A stretch of 7,054 bases of DNA from Bacilli bacterium (GTDB lineage: Bacteria; Bacillota_I; Bacilli_A; RF39; UBA660). The translations under genes and the position numbers were made by a program. Within the stretch, counting starts at the first letter, position 1; each line of letters starts with the position of its first letter. The notes under the pieces were generated by a model. That model did not search any database, was not told the DNA's origin, and saw only the letters and a list, made by a program, of their open reading frames with translations. The stretch spans positions 1 through 7,054 of the forward strand of contig JAAWDC010000099.1 in assembly GCA_022793565.1 (NCBI GenBank), given 5' to 3'. This document shows positions 5,901 through 7,054 of this stretch, piece after piece.

Positions 5901-6424
5901 ATAGAAGTATTAATCTCAGAATCTCTTTGTGCTAAATAATCATTAGCGGTAAATATGTGAACTTGATCACCTTCAATTGCATTTAAATAGGCAGCCATAG
6001 TCAAAGCGAAAGTTTTTCCTTCACCAGTAGCTAATTCTGCGATATCGCCATCGTTTAAAACAAGAGAAGTCATAATTTGAGAATCAGTCAATTCAATAGG
6101 ATGACCATTAGAAGTTGTTTTGTTTCGAGAAACAGCTTCAATGACAAGGGCATAAGCTTCAGGAAGAATTTGCTCTAGGGATTCACCTTGTTTAAGTCTT
6201 AATTTAAATTCTTGTCGCAAACTAGATAAATCTTCTACTGTTTTATATTTCTCTCTGATTTCTTTAATCGCATTTACTTCCTTTAAAAGTTTATTAAGTT
6301 CAGGATTTCGCTCCTTTTTATCAATATAAGAGGATAATTCTGAACTAAATTTCCGTTTTTTTACTTGCGATTCTATAGTAGAATCAGGGAATTCAGCAAA
6401 TTTCTTATTTTCAAATAATCGCAT
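2966..6424 (-). CDS. Large divergent SecA-family preprotein translocase ATPase
   Basis: An 1152-residue SecA homologue; ordinary SecA is about 800-900. SecA motors push unfolded proteins through the SecYEG channel. Visible parts: Walker A A-T-G-E-G-K137-T (132-138); Walker B D251-E-V-D with DDASTPLIIS (259-268); a preprotein cross-linking domain (about 270-480) ending in CGTSGT (483-488, normally MTGTA); NBD2 with QPILVG (547-552), AGRGTDIALGG (718-728) and DNQLRGRSGRQG (836-847). ATPase residues therefore look intact. Departures: the GFDYLRDN motif reads IPFDWEAD (223-230); HESRRIDNQL reads LNDSIRVDNQL (829-839); the EYDDV segment of the helical scaffold is not recognisable. About 100 extra residues lie at about 570-690. 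A charged insert at 730-818 corresponds to the Var subdomain of some SecAs. There is no Cys-rich SEC-C tail. The start has a GGTGGG site two bases upstream. Probably an accessory SecA; whether it is the cell's only one cannot be told here. Confidence 0.85.
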   Translation of the reverse strand: MRLFENKKFAEFPDSTIESQVKKRKFSSELSSYIDKKERNPELNKLLKEVNAIKEIREKYKTVEDLSSLRQEFKLRLKQGESLEQILPEAYALVIEAVSRNKTTSNGHPIELTDSQIMTSLVLNDGDIAELATGEGKTFALTMAAYLNAIEGDQVHIFTANDYLAQRDSEINTSIFESLGLKVGCALDTYVVDGIALDKKQSKEMRKRAYRELDIIYANPSTIPFDWEADQQILNPEDRMIVKPFHYAIVDEVDSVMIDDASTPLIISESLKSYEKKTNPDYEETENDLRAFNNTTRKKWMSFADSVVTVLRQNAKNTFRNSEAVTANPLYNKILIRGEHLAGTQRALNDLVEKKGAAIFIDERKKTVELTDVGYQLIGSMIQETGFDENEIFPYIQNALYAHCILQNNVDYRVSTDKYTGKKKVILIDPNTGRDLPDNKLSNGLHQALEIKEGIPINKVSKLSISTAKITHPSFFAKYQKVCGTSGTVSDEVTKCEFKEQYKKKIVEIPRSRKKIAVENPIEVYETKKQKMQAIVQQIVECQKKDQPILVGAKDIDEALDIMSYLGESYPKRDFSRLCMDVFHTPKEEINILKAAKLYCLMTNTDFPNDRRIQNAICRQVQSLILPENEKNALDYRVEKQLTEKLNSARFVPFESKEEIYRFLQGEEAKSRDQVEEFFIQLRGISYQSLTAKDTEREVSIISQAGRAGAVTIATAIAGRGTDIALGGDPKELARYEVEDIYLEKLKKKELLAQEHKLQVAKIKRQTELLSRNGQCDDSQMQKLFEQKLTKWRKTCTEEKAQLESTLTDSHGELMHQPGKGLYVLGASLNDSIRVDNQLRGRSGRQGSDGESKFICSLEDPLILQKGDPRKFEKMKAIARSNPSHRSLIRYVRTAQRSNESIQSSIRMDNSRCAKGFDWIADSYYTYRGELLDRPVDTLSTVFQSATDLLFDNTTVAVTEDTLSYFIPFAFSDNEVNNLSLPKLKELFVARSKAAIEEIRSIDSPDFHQNLRRQLLTVGDLRFTSLADGNIIENQLFLEQMTPNQSSTPDVMLDRVVFDQYNDFKADVILESSVRAFYYLRIFLKQEEEKKNFSRLLEDSHQTENVQSDSFVNASLETGEDDISPLDIISQAEDAFVSMDSIPDIDQSPKTR

Positions 6425-6449
6425 ATCCCACCAACTTGCCTTTCATCTC

Positions 6450-6471
6450 ATTATATATAAACATAATACCA
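6450..6471 (-). promoter_or_regulatory. Candidate promoter elements for the secA-like gene
   Basis: On the minus strand there are two candidate -10 sites: a perfect TATAAT (6450-6455) and an extended TGGTATTAT (6463-6471). Neither has a recognisable -35. Either would start transcription 20-30 bases before the ATG at 6424. Housekeeping-type expression is thus possible, but the assignment is weak in such AT-rich DNA. Confidence 0.3.
6462..6468 (+). promoter_or_regulatory. Candidate SigG/SigF-type -10 element for spoVAC
   Basis: CATAATA matches the SigG -10 consensus (CATAMTA). spoVA operons are SigG-dependent in the forespore of known species, and this site lies about 75 bases before the spoVAC start. 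No clear -35 is present at the usual 16-18 base spacing, so support is limited. It overlaps a secA-like -10 candidate on the other strand. Confidence 0.25.
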
Positions 6472-6531
6472 CATATATGAAAAAAAATAAATAAAAAGAA
6501 TAAAACAGAAAGATCTGTGAATAATAGAAAT

Positions 6532-6538
6532 GGGTGAG
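6532..6538 (+). promoter_or_regulatory. Ribosome binding site choosing the spoVAC start at 6542
   Basis: GGGTGAG lies three bases before the ATG at 6542, the same short spacing as GGTGGAG before the lipoprotein gene at 227. The in-frame ATG at 6530 has no ribosome site and overlaps this one, so the later start is preferred. The difference is four residues. Confidence 0.55.
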
Positions 6539-6541
6539 TTT

Positions 6542-6982
6542 ATGGAAAAGAAAAAATATGAACAAATTGTATCTAAACATAAGCCGACAGAAACAAGGGC
6601 ACAAAATGCTTTTATAGCCTTTGTTACTGGAGGAATTGTTGGCGTAATCGGACAACTGTTGACGGAGTTTTATGTAGGTTTTTTTGATATATCAACAAAA
6701 GATGCAACAACATTTATGCTAGTAACTTTAATTTTTATTGCTAGTTTATTCACGGCACTTGGCTTCTTTGACAAGTGGGTAACATTTTGCAAGTGTGGAT
6801 TGATTATTCCAATCACTGGATTTGCACATTCAATGACGAGTGCAGGGATTGAATATCGAAAAGAAGGACCAATATTTGGTCTTGGAAGCAATATCTTTAA
6901 ATTAGCAGGAAGTGTAATTCTTTATGGAGTAGTTTCTGCGTGGTTTTTTGGATTATTGCGATTATTAATAATGGGAGGCTAG
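6542..6982 (+). CDS. spoVAC: Stage V sporulation protein AC, spore membrane protein for dipicolinic acid transport
   Basis: A 146-residue integral membrane protein that aligns over almost its full length with Bacillus SpoVAC (150 residues). SpoVA proteins sit in the inner spore membrane and carry Ca-dipicolinate into the forespore and out at germination; SpoVAC has been described as a mechanosensitive channel. After a short basic N-terminus come hydrophobic segments at about 21-40, 57-77, 83-98 and 118-142. The family signature region is well kept: ITGFAHSM (91-98), GIEYRKEGPIFGLG (102-115) and NIFKLAGSVILYGVV (117-131). spoVAD begins four bases after its stop, so the two are one operon. The preceding spoVAA and spoVAB of Bacillus are absent, as in clostridia, and their place beside sigF is taken by the secA-like gene on the other strand. 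Confidence 0.95.
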   Translation: MEKKKYEQIVSKHKPTETRAQNAFIAFVTGGIVGVIGQLLTEFYVGFFDISTKDATTFMLVTLIFIASLFTALGFFDKWVTFCKCGLIIPITGFAHSMTSAGIEYRKEGPIFGLGSNIFKLAGSVILYGVVSAWFFGLLRLLIMGG

Positions 6983-6986
6983 AAAG

Positions 6987-7054
6987 ATGACAGTTCAATA
7001 TAGACAAGTATTTGTAGATGATGCAGCAACAATTGCAGGTCCCTATGAAGCAGA
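6987..7054 (+). CDS. spoVAD: Stage V sporulation protein AD, N-terminal fragment (runs off the window)
   Basis: Only 22 complete codons are present, starting at an ATG with a GGGAGG site eight bases upstream that overlaps the end of spoVAC. The peptide includes VFVDDAATIAGPYEAE, which resembles the conserved start of SpoVAD (a -SSA-I-GP-E- pattern). SpoVAD is a thiolase-like protein that binds dipicolinic acid on the inner spore membrane. The identification rests on this short match plus the fixed order spoVAC-spoVAD, and is fairly secure for that reason. Confidence 0.85.
   Translation, partial: MTVQYRQVFVDDAATIAGPYEA

Noticed and set aside
6443..6655. 70-codon minus-strand open frame over the intergenic region and spoVAC start
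   Set aside because: Antisense to spoVAC, full of Phe and Tyr from A-rich complement, and overlaps the secA-like promoter region.
6670..6891. 73-codon minus-strand open frame inside spoVAC
   Set aside because: Lies opposite the conserved spoVAC frame; a shadow without its own signals.
1..7054. Possible UGA reassignment, as no gene ends in TGA
   Set aside because: Five stops are too few to judge, tryptophan is encoded by TGG where checked, and no gene needs TGA readthrough.
1..7054. CRISPR arrays, tRNA or rRNA genes, insertion sequences and attachment sites
   Set aside because: No regularly spaced repeats, no cloverleaf or transposase-like frame, and no long terminal repeats were seen on either strand.

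Overview
This AT-rich, low-GC window carries a sporulation locus from an endospore-forming member of the Bacillota. The ribosome binding sites are GGAGG/GGTGG-like. All five complete genes end in TAA or TAG and read under the standard code. The gene order dacF / spoIIAA-like / sigF-like / ... / spoVAC / spoVAD follows the classical Bacillus dacF-spoIIA-spoVA neighbourhood. The sequences are divergent and the locus is compact, which suggests a deep-branching Bacilli or Mollicutes-adjacent gut-type lineage rather than Bacillus itself; the placement is an inference.

Layout. Bases 1-227 (minus strand) hold the start of a lipoprotein resembling the M15/VanY D,D-carboxypeptidases. It diverges from dacF (339-1484, plus strand), an S11-family D-Ala-D-Ala carboxypeptidase. 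A gene-free stretch of about 400 bases follows (1485-1885). It holds Spo0A-box-like heptamers, a possible promoter, a clear intrinsic terminator (1735-1771) and a short palindrome. Next come a SpoIIAA-like STAS protein (1886-2236) and a SigF-family sigma factor (2276-2938), with only 39 bases between them. A bidirectional terminator (2938-2967) separates sigF from a convergent, unusually large SecA-family ATPase of 1152 residues (2966-6424, minus strand). Divergent from it are spoVAC (6542-6982) and the start of spoVAD (from 6987), which runs off the window.

How the genes relate. In the known pathway SpoIIAA, SpoIIAB and SigF form the partner switch that turns on forespore transcription. DacF-type enzymes trim peptidoglycan, and SpoVAC/SpoVAD move dipicolinic acid into the spore. 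Three things depart from this here. No spoIIAB lies between spoIIAA and sigF. The SpoIIAA-like protein has Glu-Glu where the phosphorylated serine and its neighbour should be. A divergent SecA paralogue sits in the middle of the block. Together they suggest a rewired control of the first forespore sigma factor, and possibly a sporulation-linked protein export ATPase. Both ideas are inferences from sequence.
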